A stretch of DNA of 62,741 bases from Flavobacteriales bacterium. GTDB taxonomy: Bacteria > Bacteroidota > Bacteroidia > Flavobacteriales > Crocinitomicaceae. Below, piece by piece: positions 1 through 7,860 of this stretch. The notes under the pieces were generated by a model, which made no database searches, was not told the origin of the DNA, and saw nothing but the letters and a program-made list of their open reading frames with translations. How positions within the stretch are numbered: the stretch's first letter is position 1; every line of letters starts with the position of its first letter. The position numbers were made by a program, and so were the translations under genes. The stretch covers positions 1-62,741 of the forward strand of contig CANCEQ010000001.1 of assembly GCA_947375085.1 (NCBI GenBank). The letters are read 5' to 3'.

Positions 1-66
1 ATATGAATACGCCGAAATACATGCATCAACAAAATGAGATTAAAATAAAAACGTACAAAACCAAAA

Positions 67-94
67 ATACCAGCAAACACGTGTTTGCTGGTAT
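67..94. repeat. Perfect 28-bp palindrome (terminator-like)
   Basis: The two 14-base arms (ATACCAGCAAACAC and its exact reverse complement) meet with no loop. An A-rich tract lies on the left side, which on the minus strand reads as a T-tract after the stem, so it could terminate minus-strand transcription entering from the right; on the plus strand it is followed by AT-rich sequence without a clean T-run. Positions 1-131 otherwise show no convincing coding sequence. Confidence 0.6.
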
Positions 95-224
95 GTAATA
101 TTTAATTATTTTTACTTTAAATATGTAACGTCTATTTAGGACTAGTCAAGCAATTGAATCGTATGAAAACACAAAGAATTTAACGTTAGAAGGACAACGT
201 AAATTAGCGGAAAGTTATCACTAT

Positions 225-2009
225 GTGCAACGAAATATAGAATCAGAAATCGTTTATTCAAAGATGATATCGACTCCTGAAGGTGTATTACCTGAAGATT
301 TCTATAATTATGCGATGGTATTGAAAATCAACGGGAAATTTGTGGAAGCGAATCAATGGTTAGATTCATTTCAAGTAAAGAAACCGGATGATTTAAGAGC
401 TAGAAATTATTTTGCGAACAAAGAACATTTAGATGCTTTATTGAAAGATAATGGAAAGTATAAAATCAATTACCTAGATATCAATTCGCAGGAAGATGAT
501 TTCGGTACTTGTTTTTACAAAGATAAAATTGTGTTTGCTTCAACAAAATCGACTCCAAAATTGATAAAGAGAAAGTACAATTGGAACGGTAAACCGTATT
601 TAGATTTGGTACAAGTGGATGTCGTGGATTGTCAATTTCAAAATCCGGTTAGTTTTGATAATACGATTAATGGAAAGATGCATGACGGTCCCGCAAGTTT
701 TAGTAATCACGGAGATGTAATGGCTTTTACTAGAAATAATTACGATGCCAAACACAAAGACAAAGTAATCAATCTTCAATTGTTTTTTTCAACCTATCAA
801 GGAGATAAATGGTCTAAACCAACAGCTTTTGCATACAATAGTTTAGAGTATTCTGTAGGACATCCCAATTTAACAGAAGATGGAAATACACTTTATTTTA
901 CAAGTGATATGCCAGGCGGATTTGGGAAAGCAGATTTATACCGAACGAAAAAAAATGAAAATGGAGAATGGGAAAAACCCGTAAATCTTGGTCATAAAAT
1001 AAACACCGAAGGAGATGAAATGTTTCCCTATTTTGAAGCAGAGAAAGGGATTTTGTTTTTCTCTTCAAATGGTCGATTTGGAATTGGAGGATTGGATATT
1101 TTTAATTGCGCTGTAGAAGGAATTGAATTTGGTCCGGCTTACAATGTAGGTTTTCCCTTAAACACACAAAACGATGACTATGCGTTTATTGTGGATGCTA
1201 AAACAAATATTGGTTACGTTTCATCTAATAGAAGTGGCGCTGGTGATGACATTTATTCTGTCAATATAAAAGGGGATTTTGAAGTTGGAAAAAGAATCAA
1301 AGGAATTGCAAAAACAAACAAAGGAATTGCTATCCCGAATACGTTTGTGACCTTGTTTGACAATGTAGATAATATATTAGACACTTTTCCAACTCAAATT
1401 GATGGAGCATTTTTATTTCTAGTTGAATCGGATAAAAAGTTTATGTTGAATGGAAGAAAATTGAACTTTTTAGACGGCACGAAATCAGTAAATTCGGAAG
1501 GGGAAGAATTCATTATTACAGCTGATATTGTGATGTTAGAACAAGTAACAGAACCTCCTTTGAAAGACACTATACTTGAAAAACAACTAAAAGTAGGAGA
1601 CGATTTAGCGAAAGTAATCAATACCAAAACGACATATGAAGGTGACTTTAAAACCGATATGGCTTATTTTGATTTAGATAAAGCGAATATTCGTCCAGAT
1701 GCTAAAATTGAGTTGGATAAAATCGCCAAAATAATGAACAAATATCCTGATATGGTAATCGAATTAGGAGCATTTACAGATTGTAGTGGGAGACAAGTGT
1801 ATAACCAAGAATTATCGGAAAGAAGAGCAAAAGCATCGATTAATTATATCAAAGCAAAAATCTCAAAACCCGAAAGAATATATGGTAGAGGATATGGTGA
1901 ATCTAAATTGTTGAATGGTTGTAATTGTGAAGGTTCATTTTTATCGACTTGTCCTGATAATGAAAATCAAAAAAACAGAAGAACGGAATTTATCATAATT
2001 AAAAAGTGA
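225..2009 (+). CDS. OmpA family protein with PD40 repeats, 5'-truncated
   Basis: Periplasmic or outer-membrane-associated protein of the Bacteroidota OmpA/PD40 type, whose C-terminal domain binds peptidoglycan. Residues about 1-70 are TPR-like. About 110-350 hold WD40-like PD40 beta-propeller blades (motifs such as LYFTSDMPGGFGKADLY and FFSSNGRFGIGGLDIF). About 365-440 is a carboxypeptidase-regulatory-like segment. About 485-594 is the OmpA domain (YFDLDKANIRPDA, then the NQELSERRAKA helix). The given start is GTG at 225, but the frame stays open and protein-like back to about 132 (…SQAIESYENTKNL…), where a TAA at 126 closes it with no ATG. Family members begin with a signal peptide and an earlier TPR half, so roughly 40-50 N-terminal residues including the signal peptide are missing. 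The gene may therefore be inactive as an envelope protein. Relatives often sit beside PorP/SprF-type genes; none is visible here. Confidence 0.85.
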   Translation: MQRNIESEIVYSKMISTPEGVLPEDFYNYAMVLKINGKFVEANQWLDSFQVKKPDDLRARNYFANKEHLDALLKDNGKYKINYLDINSQEDDFGTCFYKDKIVFASTKSTPKLIKRKYNWNGKPYLDLVQVDVVDCQFQNPVSFDNTINGKMHDGPASFSNHGDVMAFTRNNYDAKHKDKVINLQLFFSTYQGDKWSKPTAFAYNSLEYSVGHPNLTEDGNTLYFTSDMPGGFGKADLYRTKKNENGEWEKPVNLGHKINTEGDEMFPYFEAEKGILFFSSNGRFGIGGLDIFNCAVEGIEFGPAYNVGFPLNTQNDDYAFIVDAKTNIGYVSSNRSGAGDDIYSVNIKGDFEVGKRIKGIAKTNKGIAIPNTFVTLFDNVDNILDTFPTQIDGAFLFLVESDKKFMLNGRKLNFLDGTKSVNSEGEEFIITADIVMLEQVTEPPLKDTILEKQLKVGDDLAKVINTKTTYEGDFKTDMAYFDLDKANIRPDAKIELDKIAKIMNKYPDMVIELGAFTDCSGRQVYNQELSERRAKASINYIKAKISKPERIYGRGYGESKLLNGCNCEGSFLSTCPDNENQKNRRTEFIIIKK

Positions 2010-2100
2010 GTTGTTAATTGATAATTAATGATTGAGAATTGATATTGGGGAATTGGCAATTTTAAATATTGATTATTAGTTAATAATTCAACTTTATAGG

Positions 2101-2133
2101 TAGGAATGAAGAAATCTTCATTCCTATTTTTTT
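2101..2133 (+). terminator. Rho-independent terminator after the OmpA/PD40 gene
   Basis: A perfect 12-bp stem (TAGGAATGAAGA at 2101-2112 with its complement at 2115-2126) has a two-base loop and is followed by seven Ts at 2127-2133. Confidence 0.85.
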
Positions 2134-2255
2134 ACCTAAATATCAGCCCCAACGTGTGAATATTGTAAATCACCTTTCAAATTCTGTAAGCTATAACCTT
2201 TTCATTGTGAGCACCTTTGTCGAGTAGATAAGAACTTCTTATTAATAATTTACAA

Positions 2256-2444
2256 ATGAAAAACACTACAGATTTAAAAGGTTCCTGGGAAGATGTGAAG
2301 GAGAAGTTAAAAGAAAAATTCGCTTCAATAGTAGAAAGTGATCTTCAGTTGAAAGATGGTAAATCAGAAAAATTAATAAAGAAAATACAAGTGAAACTTG
2401 GAAAGTCAAAAGCTGAAATTCAAGAGATAATAAAAGAGTTTTAA
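2256..2444 (+). CDS. CsbD-like small stress protein
   Basis: A 62-residue, highly charged protein that matches the CsbD fold family: DLKGSWEDVKEKLKEKF near the start, DLQLKDGK in the middle, then a second amphipathic helix ending in KAEIQEIIKEF. CsbD proteins are general-stress proteins of unknown biochemical role. The ATG at 2256 follows a gap of about 120 bases after the upstream terminator, so it probably starts a new transcription unit. A weak TTTG-containing element (CACCTTTG, 2212-2219) lies 37 bases upstream but is a poor match to the Bacteroidota consensus. The lipoprotein gene begins 34 bases downstream. Confidence 0.8.
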   Translation: MKNTTDLKGSWEDVKEKLKEKFASIVESDLQLKDGKSEKLIKKIQVKLGKSKAEIQEIIKEF

Positions 2445-2478
2445 TTCAATCAAATATCAATAACTAAAAAGTAAAATT

Positions 2479-2928
2479 ATGAGCAAGAAAACAATTTTCG
2501 CATTAGCATTATCAACATTAGCAGTTGGAACAGTTTTAACAAGTTGTACTACTCCAGCTGAAAAAGTGGAAGAAAAGCAAGAAAAACTGGAGGATGCAAA
2601 AGAAGATTTAGAAGAAGCGGACAAAGAATATTTAGAAGATGTAAAAAAATACAGAACTGAACAAGCTGAAAAAATGATGATTAACGATAAAAGTTTAGAA
2701 GACTTTAAATCGAGAATTGATTCAGAAAAGAAAGAAGCGAAAGAAGAGTATGTAAAGAAAATAGCTGATTTAGAAAAACAAAATAGTGATCTGAAATTGA
2801 AAATGGAAAACTACAAAGAATCAGGAAAACAAAATTGGGAGAAATTTAAAACAGACTTCAACAACGAAGTAGAGGCTTTAGGAAAAGCATTCACTGAATT
2901 TGGAACAAAGAAAACAACAAAGAAATAA
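2479..2928 (+). CDS. Coiled-coil lipoprotein
   Basis: 149 residues with a lipoprotein signal peptide (lipobox LTSC, Cys about 23), then an almost entirely helical, Glu/Lys-rich coiled coil (residues about 30-140). It should be anchored by its lipidated Cys to a membrane facing the periplasm. No enzymatic motif is visible. Similar coiled-coil lipoproteins are common in Bacteroidota stress clusters, and the spacing suggests co-transcription with the CsbD-like gene. The function is unknown. Confidence 0.75.
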   Translation: MSKKTIFALALSTLAVGTVLTSCTTPAEKVEEKQEKLEDAKEDLEEADKEYLEDVKKYRTEQAEKMMINDKSLEDFKSRIDSEKKEAKEEYVKKIADLEKQNSDLKLKMENYKESGKQNWEKFKTDFNNEVEALGKAFTEFGTKKTTKK

Positions 2929-2935
2929 TTAGTTC

Positions 2936-2991
2936 AAAAAGGTCATTCCTAGAATTCAACGAGAGAAGATTTATCGAAGAATGACCTTTTT
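2936..2991 (+). terminator. Long-loop hairpin terminator
   Basis: AAAAAGGTCATTC (2936-2948) pairs perfectly with GAATGACCTTTTT (2979-2991) around a 30-base loop, and the 3' arm supplies the T-run. An in-frame ATG at 2981 lies inside the 3' arm and is therefore unlikely to be the start of the following gene. Confidence 0.7.
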
Positions 2992-3010
2992 AATCAAAAT
3001 AAAAAGAAAG

Positions 3011-3646
3011 ATGAAAAATAAATTAATAGCACTTTTTGTATCGATTGCTAGTTTATCTCAAGCACAAGATGAAGTTTGTGAACAATACCGTGAAAAATTA
3101 ATGTTTGGACCAAAAATCGGTTTGAATTTGTCAAATGTGTATGATTCGAAAGGGGAACAATTCAATGCTGATGCAAAAATAGGTTTAGCAATCGGAGCAT
3201 TCCTTGCCATTCCAATTGGGAAATATTTAGGAGTTCAACCTGAAATTTTAATTTCTCAAAAAGGATTTCAAGCAACTGGTTATTTAATAGGAAGTTCATA
3301 CAGTTTTACAAGAACAACAACCTATATAGATGTGCCATTGATGTTCGCATTTAAACCGACAGAATTTTTAACAATCCTTGCAGGTCCACAATATTCATAT
3401 TTAATGAATCAAAAAGATGTATTTGGTTCAGCTACAACAACAGTTGAACAAATCACACAATTTACAAACGATAATATTCGTAAAAACACCCTTTGTTTAA
3501 CAGGTGGAGTTGATATTAATATGAATCGATTTGTAGTAGGAGCGAGAGCTGGTTGGGATGTTCAAAACAATAATGGAAATGGTGTTTCAACTACTCCTCG
3601 ATATAAAAATATGTGGTATCAAGCTACAATAGGATATAGATTTTAA
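3011..3646 (+). CDS. Outer-membrane beta-barrel (porin family, OMP_b-brl_2-like)
   Basis: 211 residues. The ATG at 3011 is chosen because it gives a classic signal peptide (MKNKLIALFVSIASLSQAQ); the ATG 30 bases upstream sits inside a terminator hairpin and adds a charged extension. The mature part has alternating hydrophobic strands, with FGPKIGLNLSN as the first, then AIGAFLAIPIGKYLGVQPEIL and TTTYIDVPLMFAFKPT, ending in an aromatic residue (GYRF), as expected for an outer-membrane barrel of the PorT/OMP_b-brl_2 type. The substrate or partner is unknown. Confidence 0.8.
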   Translation: MKNKLIALFVSIASLSQAQDEVCEQYREKLMFGPKIGLNLSNVYDSKGEQFNADAKIGLAIGAFLAIPIGKYLGVQPEILISQKGFQATGYLIGSSYSFTRTTTYIDVPLMFAFKPTEFLTILAGPQYSYLMNQKDVFGSATTTVEQITQFTNDNIRKNTLCLTGGVDINMNRFVVGARAGWDVQNNNGNGVSTTPRYKNMWYQATIGYRF

Positions 3647-3766
3647 TTAGTACCACAAAAGTCTATTAGGTAAGAAGTAAGTACAGGTTGAATTTTGTGT
3701 AAAGGATAAATAGGCTTGCCTATTCTCTAATGCTCTAATGGATATTACACTTTCACTTTTGTGCAT

Positions 3767-3800
3767 CTTTTGATGCTTCCTTTTATGTGCTTTTGTGTTA
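3767..3800. repeat. Single copy of the 12.7-13.2 kb palindromic repeat
   Basis: CTTTTGATGCTTCCTTTTA followed by TGTGCTTTTGTGTTAA is the same sequence (reverse orientation) as the arms of the repeat array at 12717-13165, showing that the element is dispersed. The rest of 3647-3813 shows no gene. Confidence 0.7.
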
Positions 3801-3813
3801 AAAAAAATAAAAG

Positions 3814-4236
3814 ATGAAAAAAATTAAAAACACCATTCTAGCATTGGTTATCGGTTCGAGTTTACTTTCTGTAACAATGCTTCAAAGTTGCCAAAAATAC
3901 GATGAAGGTCCTATGGTAAGTTTAAGAAGTCGTAAGGAAAGAGTTGCGAATACTTGGAAAGTAGACAACTATAAAATCAATGGTTCTGATTATACCTCTT
4001 TAGTCACAAAATATACAGAAACGTTTACAAAAGAAGGAGCTTACTCTTACGATTGGAGCATTTTAAATGGTTCAGGTACTTGGAAATTTCAGAACAATGA
4101 TAAAGAAATCAAATTGGATGGTTCTGATGGACATTCTTCTAGAACACTTGTCATTTTAAAATTGGAAGAAAAACAGTTTTGGTATTATACAATGGATGGT
4201 AACGATAAATATGAATATCATTTAGTTGGGAATTAA
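3814..4236 (+). CDS. Lipocalin-like lipoprotein
   Basis: 140 residues with a signal peptide ending in the lipobox LQSC (Cys about 26). The mature part has the layout of the Bacteroidota lipocalin-like proteins: a TWKVDNYKINGSDYT strand near the start, ETFTKEGAYSYDW, GTWKFQNNDKEIKL, then LVILKLEEKQFWYY. These are small beta-barrel-like lipoproteins without known ligand. The next gene follows after 11 bases, so the two are probably co-expressed. Confidence 0.7.
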   Translation: MKKIKNTILALVIGSSLLSVTMLQSCQKYDEGPMVSLRSRKERVANTWKVDNYKINGSDYTSLVTKYTETFTKEGAYSYDWSILNGSGTWKFQNNDKEIKLDGSDGHSSRTLVILKLEEKQFWYYTMDGNDKYEYHLVGN

Positions 4237-4247
4237 TTAATCGAAAA

Positions 4248-4811
4248 ATGAGTAAAATATATTTATTGATAATAGTTCTATTGGTTGGTTTGAATTCAAG
4301 TTATGCTCAAAAAAAAACAACTGGTGAACAATATGGTAAAACGTTGAATGTCGGGGTAGGTTTAGGATATTATGGTTATGTCGGACATTCATTACCTGTT
4401 TTACATTTGAATTATGAATTTGAAGTTGCTAAAAATTTTACGTTGGCTCCATTTATAACTTTCTATTCGTATGATAGCTATCATTATTGGGGAAATTCGA
4501 AGTACACTTTTAGAGATTATACATATCATCAAACAGTTATGCCAATTGGTTTGAAAGGGACGTATTATTTCGATCAATTTTTGAATGCAAATTCTAAGTG
4601 GGATTTTTATTTAGGAGCTTCGTTAGGAGTTGCAATTCGTAAAACCGTTTGGGAAGATGGTTATTATGGAGATAAAAACATCGATCATAGTTCAAGTGGA
4701 GTGTATATGGATGGCCACATTGGTGCCGAATACCATATCAATTCGAAAGTAGGTTTGTTATTAGATTTATCAACAGGACAATCTACATTTTGTTTAGCCA
4801 TTCACTTATAA
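4248..4811 (+). CDS. Putative outer-membrane beta-barrel protein
   Basis: 187 residues with a cleavable signal peptide (MSKIYLLIIVLLVGLNSSYAQ) and a Tyr/Gly-rich body of alternating strands (LNVGVGLGYYGYVG, FTLAPFITFYSYDSY, PIGLKGTYYFDQFL, WDFYLGASLGVAIRK, MDGHIGAEYHINSK). It is probably an eight-stranded barrel in the outer membrane. The C-terminus (FCLAIHL) lacks the usual final aromatic residue. No more specific family was recognised. Confidence 0.7.
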   Translation: MSKIYLLIIVLLVGLNSSYAQKKTTGEQYGKTLNVGVGLGYYGYVGHSLPVLHLNYEFEVAKNFTLAPFITFYSYDSYHYWGNSKYTFRDYTYHQTVMPIGLKGTYYFDQFLNANSKWDFYLGASLGVAIRKTVWEDGYYGDKNIDHSSSGVYMDGHIGAEYHINSKVGLLLDLSTGQSTFCLAIHL

Positions 4812-4821
4812 AACGATAGCA

Positions 4822-5055
4822 ATGTTAAAACCGAAAAATAAATCAGATCATAGTAGTCCAGATAAAGATGCCGATAAGACAGGAACAGATAATAATGCCG
4901 ATTTCACTCAATATGAGACTTCAAAATCAACATCAAAGAAAGGAAGATTCGATAAACCTGAACACGAAGAAAATCCTGACACAACAGGAATTGACATCGA
5001 TTCAGATAGAACATCAACAGAGCAATCTGCTGGAGAAACAACTGAAATTAAATAA
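4822..5055 (+). CDS. Small hydrophilic hypothetical protein
   Basis: 77 residues, rich in Asp, Lys, Ser and Thr and with no hydrophobic segment (for example DKDADKTGTDNNADF and GIDIDSDRTSTEQSAGE). It is likely intrinsically disordered and soluble. It lies 10 bases after the barrel gene and 16 bases before the tiny membrane protein gene, in the same direction. A second overlapping frame is open here, but only its downstream part (from 5072) looks like protein. Function not recognised. Confidence 0.55.
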   Translation: MLKPKNKSDHSSPDKDADKTGTDNNADFTQYETSKSTSKKGRFDKPEHEENPDTTGIDIDSDRTSTEQSAGETTEIK

Positions 5056-5071
5056 CTTAAGTAGAAATCAG

Positions 5072-5224
5072 ATGAATAATTTTTTATACTATCTAGCCGT
5101 AATTGTAATTGTAGTTTGGGGGATTGGATTTATAGGCTATAATGCTGGACCAATCGTGCACGTATTATTAGTGATCGCAGTAATAGCAGTGATTTTAAGA
5201 GTAATTAGAGGAAAGAATATATAA
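5072..5224 (+). CDS. Lmo0937-like 50-aa membrane protein
   Basis: The ATG at 5072 gives a 50-residue protein made of two membrane helices (YYLAVIVIVVWGIGFIGY and VLLVIAVIAVILRVIR) joined by NAGPIVH, ending in a basic tail. This is the pattern of the Lmo0937 family (DUF5670), which is common in Bacteroidota stress operons. The frame stays open further upstream to 4868, but that part overlaps the preceding gene and is low-complexity, so the short start is preferred. Function unknown. Confidence 0.7.
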   Translation: MNNFLYYLAVIVIVVWGIGFIGYNAGPIVHVLLVIAVIAVILRVIRGKNI

Positions 5225-5247
5225 ACAAGTAAAACCAGAAAAAAAAG

Positions 5248-5499
5248 ATGGACAAGTCAAACAGTAACACAGGGAAATTAGTAGGAGCTTTAATCGTTGG
5301 AGCAGCAGTTGGAGCAGCATTAGGAATTCTTTTTGCGCCGAACAAAGGAACGGAAACAAGAAAGAAATTGTTATCTAAAGGAGATGATTTATCCGAAGCA
5401 ATCAAAGATAAATTCAGTGGTTTAGTAGCTGATACTAAAAAAGAAGTTGAAAAAGTGAGCTCAAAAGCAAATCATATTTTGGATCACAAAAACGCTTAA
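5248..5499 (+). CDS. YtxH domain-containing protein
   Basis: 83 residues. A Gly/Ala-rich membrane segment (LVGALIVGAAVGAALGILFAP) is followed by NKGTETRKKL and an amphipathic helical tail, which is the YtxH-like arrangement found in general-stress proteins. It is probably anchored in the inner membrane with a cytoplasmic helix. It ends the first part of the stress block and is followed by a strong terminator. Confidence 0.8.
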   Translation: MDKSNSNTGKLVGALIVGAAVGAALGILFAPNKGTETRKKLLSKGDDLSEAIKDKFSGLVADTKKEVEKVSSKANHILDHKNA

Positions 5500-5515
5500 G
5501 TTTATATAGTATCTA

Positions 5516-5552
5516 AAAACAGCTTTTATCATTCATTGGTAAAAGCTGTTTT
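5516..5552 (+). terminator. Rho-independent terminator after the ytxH-like gene
   Basis: AAAACAGCTTTTA (5516-5528) pairs perfectly with TAAAAGCTGTTTT (5540-5552) around an 11-base loop; the arm itself gives the T-run. Because A- and T-runs flank both sides, it may work in both directions. Confidence 0.8.
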
Positions 5553-5595
5553 AGTTTAAAGAATTTAAAACACAATATCTTAAATTGATTGATAG

Positions 5596-5934
5596 ATGGA
5601 AAATAACGAAAATCACATAGAATCTTTAGCAAAAAGACTAGAAGATTACGGTAAAACGAACCTTGAATTAATAAAATTAAAAAGTATTGATAAACTATCT
5701 ATCGCCTTTTCCAAACTATTAAGTCACTTATTATTGGCTGTTGTTTTTAGTTTTTTTTTAGTTTTTTTAAGCATTGGAATTTCCTTATGTCTAGGAGAAT
5801 GTTTAGGTAAAACCTATTATGGTTTTTTAATCGTTTCAGCTTTTTATTTAATAGTAACAATTTTCATAAGTCTGCTTCAAAAGAATTTAAAAGCAAAACT
5901 AAAAGATTCAATCATTTCACATTTTTTAAATTAA
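5596..5934 (+). CDS. Phage-holin-family (Holin-X-like) membrane protein
   Basis: 112 residues. An N-terminal amphipathic helix (IESLAKRLEDYGKTNLELIKLK) is followed by two transmembrane helices (about 45-66 and 74-95) and a basic C-terminal helix. This is the layout of proteins annotated as phage holin family/Holin-X (PF07332) in Bacteroidota stress clusters next to CsbD and YtxH proteins; they are not known to be lytic here. It is followed after 5 bases by the next gene, so the three genes to 7417 form one operon. Confidence 0.65.
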   Translation: MENNENHIESLAKRLEDYGKTNLELIKLKSIDKLSIAFSKLLSHLLLAVVFSFFLVFLSIGISLCLGECLGKTYYGFLIVSAFYLIVTIFISLLQKNLKAKLKDSIISHFLN

Positions 5935-5939
5935 GTAGA

Positions 5940-6335
5940 ATGGAAAGTATCACAAATTCAGATGATTTAATGCTCACAATTCATCATTTAGAAGTAGTAA
6001 AAAAAGAACAAGAGATTTTATTGAAAGAACAACTTAAAGCTACTTTTGATAGTTTTAAACCCGTTTCAATTCTTAAAAAATCATTGGGTGAAATCGTTTC
6101 TTCATCCGAAATTAAAAAAGATTTAGCTAGTATTTCAATTGGATTGATAACTGGTTTTGTAGCAAAAAAAGTGGTTGTAGGTAAAACGATTAATCCACTT
6201 TCAAGTTTATTGGGAAGCGTTGTTGAGATGATTGTCTCGTCGGAAACAATGAAACATTCAGAGGGAATAAAATCAATTGGAAATAGTATCTTTAGAAAAT
6301 TAATTAATAAAAATTCAATAGAAACAGCTGAATAA
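5940..6335 (+). CDS. Conserved hypothetical protein of the stress operon
   Basis: 131 residues. An N-terminal helical segment is followed by two moderately hydrophobic stretches (DLASISIGLITGFVAKKVVVG and PLSSLLGSVVEMIVSS), possibly membrane-associated. Its stop codon overlaps the start of the permease gene (TAATG), which indicates translational coupling. I do not recognise a named family. Confidence 0.6.
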   Translation: MESITNSDDLMLTIHHLEVVKKEQEILLKEQLKATFDSFKPVSILKKSLGEIVSSSEIKKDLASISIGLITGFVAKKVVVGKTINPLSSLLGSVVEMIVSSETMKHSEGIKSIGNSIFRKLINKNSIETAE

Positions 6336-7417
6336 TGAATCAAAAATTTCAACTCCCTTTTTATGCAAAAACAGCATTAATAGCGATTAGTTTTTTTGCA
6401 TTAGCTTATACGTTGCAAATTGGTCAAGATATTCTTGTACCCATTGTTTATGCTGTACTTTTAGCCATATTATTAAATCCATTGGTGAATCTTTTTATGA
6501 AAAAGATGAACCGTATTTTAGCAATTACATTATCTGTTACATTAGCAACGGTTTTTTTGTTTGTAGTCATTTTTATTATTGTAAAACAGTTAACCTTTTT
6601 CAGTGATACTTTTCCTCAATTTGAATTAAAATTCAATCAGATGAGTAATGATTTAATTCATTGGATTTCAGCTAAATTTGATTTGAAAGTAAAAGACATT
6701 CATTTATGGATTAACGGTACAAAACAAGATGTTCTAGATAATTTAGAAATTGGTAAATCAATATCTAGAGTAGGGCAGTCGCTGGTAACTTTGTTGATGT
6801 TACCAGTTTATTTAATAATGATTTTGTACTACAAACCGTTATTTCTAGAGTTTATTAAGAAAATATTCAATGTAGAATATCATAAAACGGTTGCAGAAGT
6901 TTTACTGAATTCAAAAACGATTGTTCAAAGTTATTTGGTTGGCTTATTAGTTGAAATGGTGATTATAGCTGTTTTAAATTCAGTAGGATTATTGATTTTA
7001 GACATTGATTATGCTATTCTTTTAGGAATTTTAGGGGCTATTTTAAATGTAATACCTTATTTAGGAGGAATTATAGGAGTAGTTATTTTTATGATAATCG
7101 CCTTGGTAACGAAATCACCAGTGTATATGGTGTATGTTTCGATTTTATATTCTGTTATTCAATTCATTGATAATAATTACATTGTGCCTAAAATCGTAGC
7201 TTCAAGAGTTCAAATCAATGCTTTTGTATCAGTAATTGTTGTTTTTATAGGTGGCGCGTTATGGGGATTATCAGGAATGTTTTTATCGATTCCTCTAACG
7301 GCAATCCTAAAAGTTATTTTTGACCACATTGATTCATTAAAACCGTGGGGATTTTTCCTAGGTAACATTGTACCAACTAATAAAAGGTTGAGTACGAAAA
7401 AGGATAGTTCGCATTAG
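6335..7417 (+). CDS. AI-2E family transporter (YdiK/PerM-like permease)
   Basis: 360 residues, the typical length for the AI-2E transporter family (PF01594). There are two to three membrane helices at the N-terminus (about 10-85), a cytoplasmic or periplasmic helical insert (about 90-140), and then the conserved C-terminal helix block with LGILGAILNVIPYLGG, QFIDNNYIVPKIVASR and LWGLSGMFLSIPLTAILK. Family members have been linked to AI-2 export and Na+/H+ antiport, but the substrate here cannot be told. Its start overlaps the previous stop by one base. A hairpin with a T-run 35 bases downstream (7453-7485) probably terminates the operon. Confidence 0.85.
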   Translation: MNQKFQLPFYAKTALIAISFFALAYTLQIGQDILVPIVYAVLLAILLNPLVNLFMKKMNRILAITLSVTLATVFLFVVIFIIVKQLTFFSDTFPQFELKFNQMSNDLIHWISAKFDLKVKDIHLWINGTKQDVLDNLEIGKSISRVGQSLVTLLMLPVYLIMILYYKPLFLEFIKKIFNVEYHKTVAEVLLNSKTIVQSYLVGLLVEMVIIAVLNSVGLLILDIDYAILLGILGAILNVIPYLGGIIGVVIFMIIALVTKSPVYMVYVSILYSVIQFIDNNYIVPKIVASRVQINAFVSVIVVFIGGALWGLSGMFLSIPLTAILKVIFDHIDSLKPWGFFLGNIVPTNKRLSTKKDSSH

Positions 7418-7420
7418 GTT

Positions 7421-7800
7421 CAACCCCTTCAGGGTTGGATGTTATATATTCTAATAACCGTCAGATACTCTGACGGTTATTTTTGTTTAACCCCGTTGGG
7501 GTTAGATTTACTCGTATAGCTCTTCAAACCGTCGGATGCTCCGACGGTTAATCAAGTTCAACCCTTCTAGGGTTGGATGATGTTTGTTTGATATAGTTTA
7601 TTGACTTTATAATTTATACTCTTAACTCTTATTAGGATGAGTTATTCAATTTTAAATCTATATTGGAATTTAAACCAAAAAGTGTAAACTTTTTTAGGAC
7701 GATACAACATTGCTAACCCTGAAGGGGTTAAATTTTAATAACCACCTGTAGAACAGGTGGTTATTAAAAGAAGGTGAGCGAAACAACCCTGGAGGGGTTG
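7421..7800. repeat. Array of eight short hairpin repeats
   Basis: The gene-free stretch 7418-7860 holds two interleaved hairpin types. Type A is CAACCC/TAACCCC-(3-5)-GGGTTG at 7421-7437, 7488-7504, 7559-7575, 7714-7730 and 7784-7800; the last two lie in inverted orientation. Type B is AACCGTC-like stems with a three-base loop at 7453-7481 (13-bp stem, then TTTT) and 7527-7549, plus a 17-bp stem at 7733-7769. Compensating changes keep the stems paired, which points to selection on structure or to a mobile palindrome. The 7453-7485 hairpin can serve as terminator of the upstream operon. Confidence 0.8.
7453..7485 (+). terminator. Probable terminator downstream of the AI-2E gene
   Basis: AATAACCGTCAGA (7453-7465) pairs with TCTGACGGTTATT (7469-7481), followed by TTT. 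It lies 35 bases after the permease stop codon and is part of the hairpin array. Confidence 0.6.
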
Positions 7801-7860
7801 AACTATATTCGAGTTGCCGTCAAATTCAATAATTAAACATCAAACATCCAAAATCCAAAA

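Noticed and set aside
67..94. Terminal inverted repeat of an insertion sequence
   Set aside because: The two arms meet directly with no internal sequence, and no transposase is near.
2981..3010. N-terminal extension of the barrel protein from the ATG at 2981
   Set aside because: That ATG lies inside a terminator stem, and the extension precedes a perfect signal peptide starting at 3011.
4868..5071. Long form of the 50-residue membrane protein
   Set aside because: The upstream part overlaps the preceding gene, is Gln/Ile low-complexity, and would place a hydrophilic tail before a typical family start.
7421..7800. CRISPR or riboswitch cluster
   Set aside because: Repeats are short hairpins of two types with irregular spacing and inverted copies, and they lie downstream of both flanking genes.
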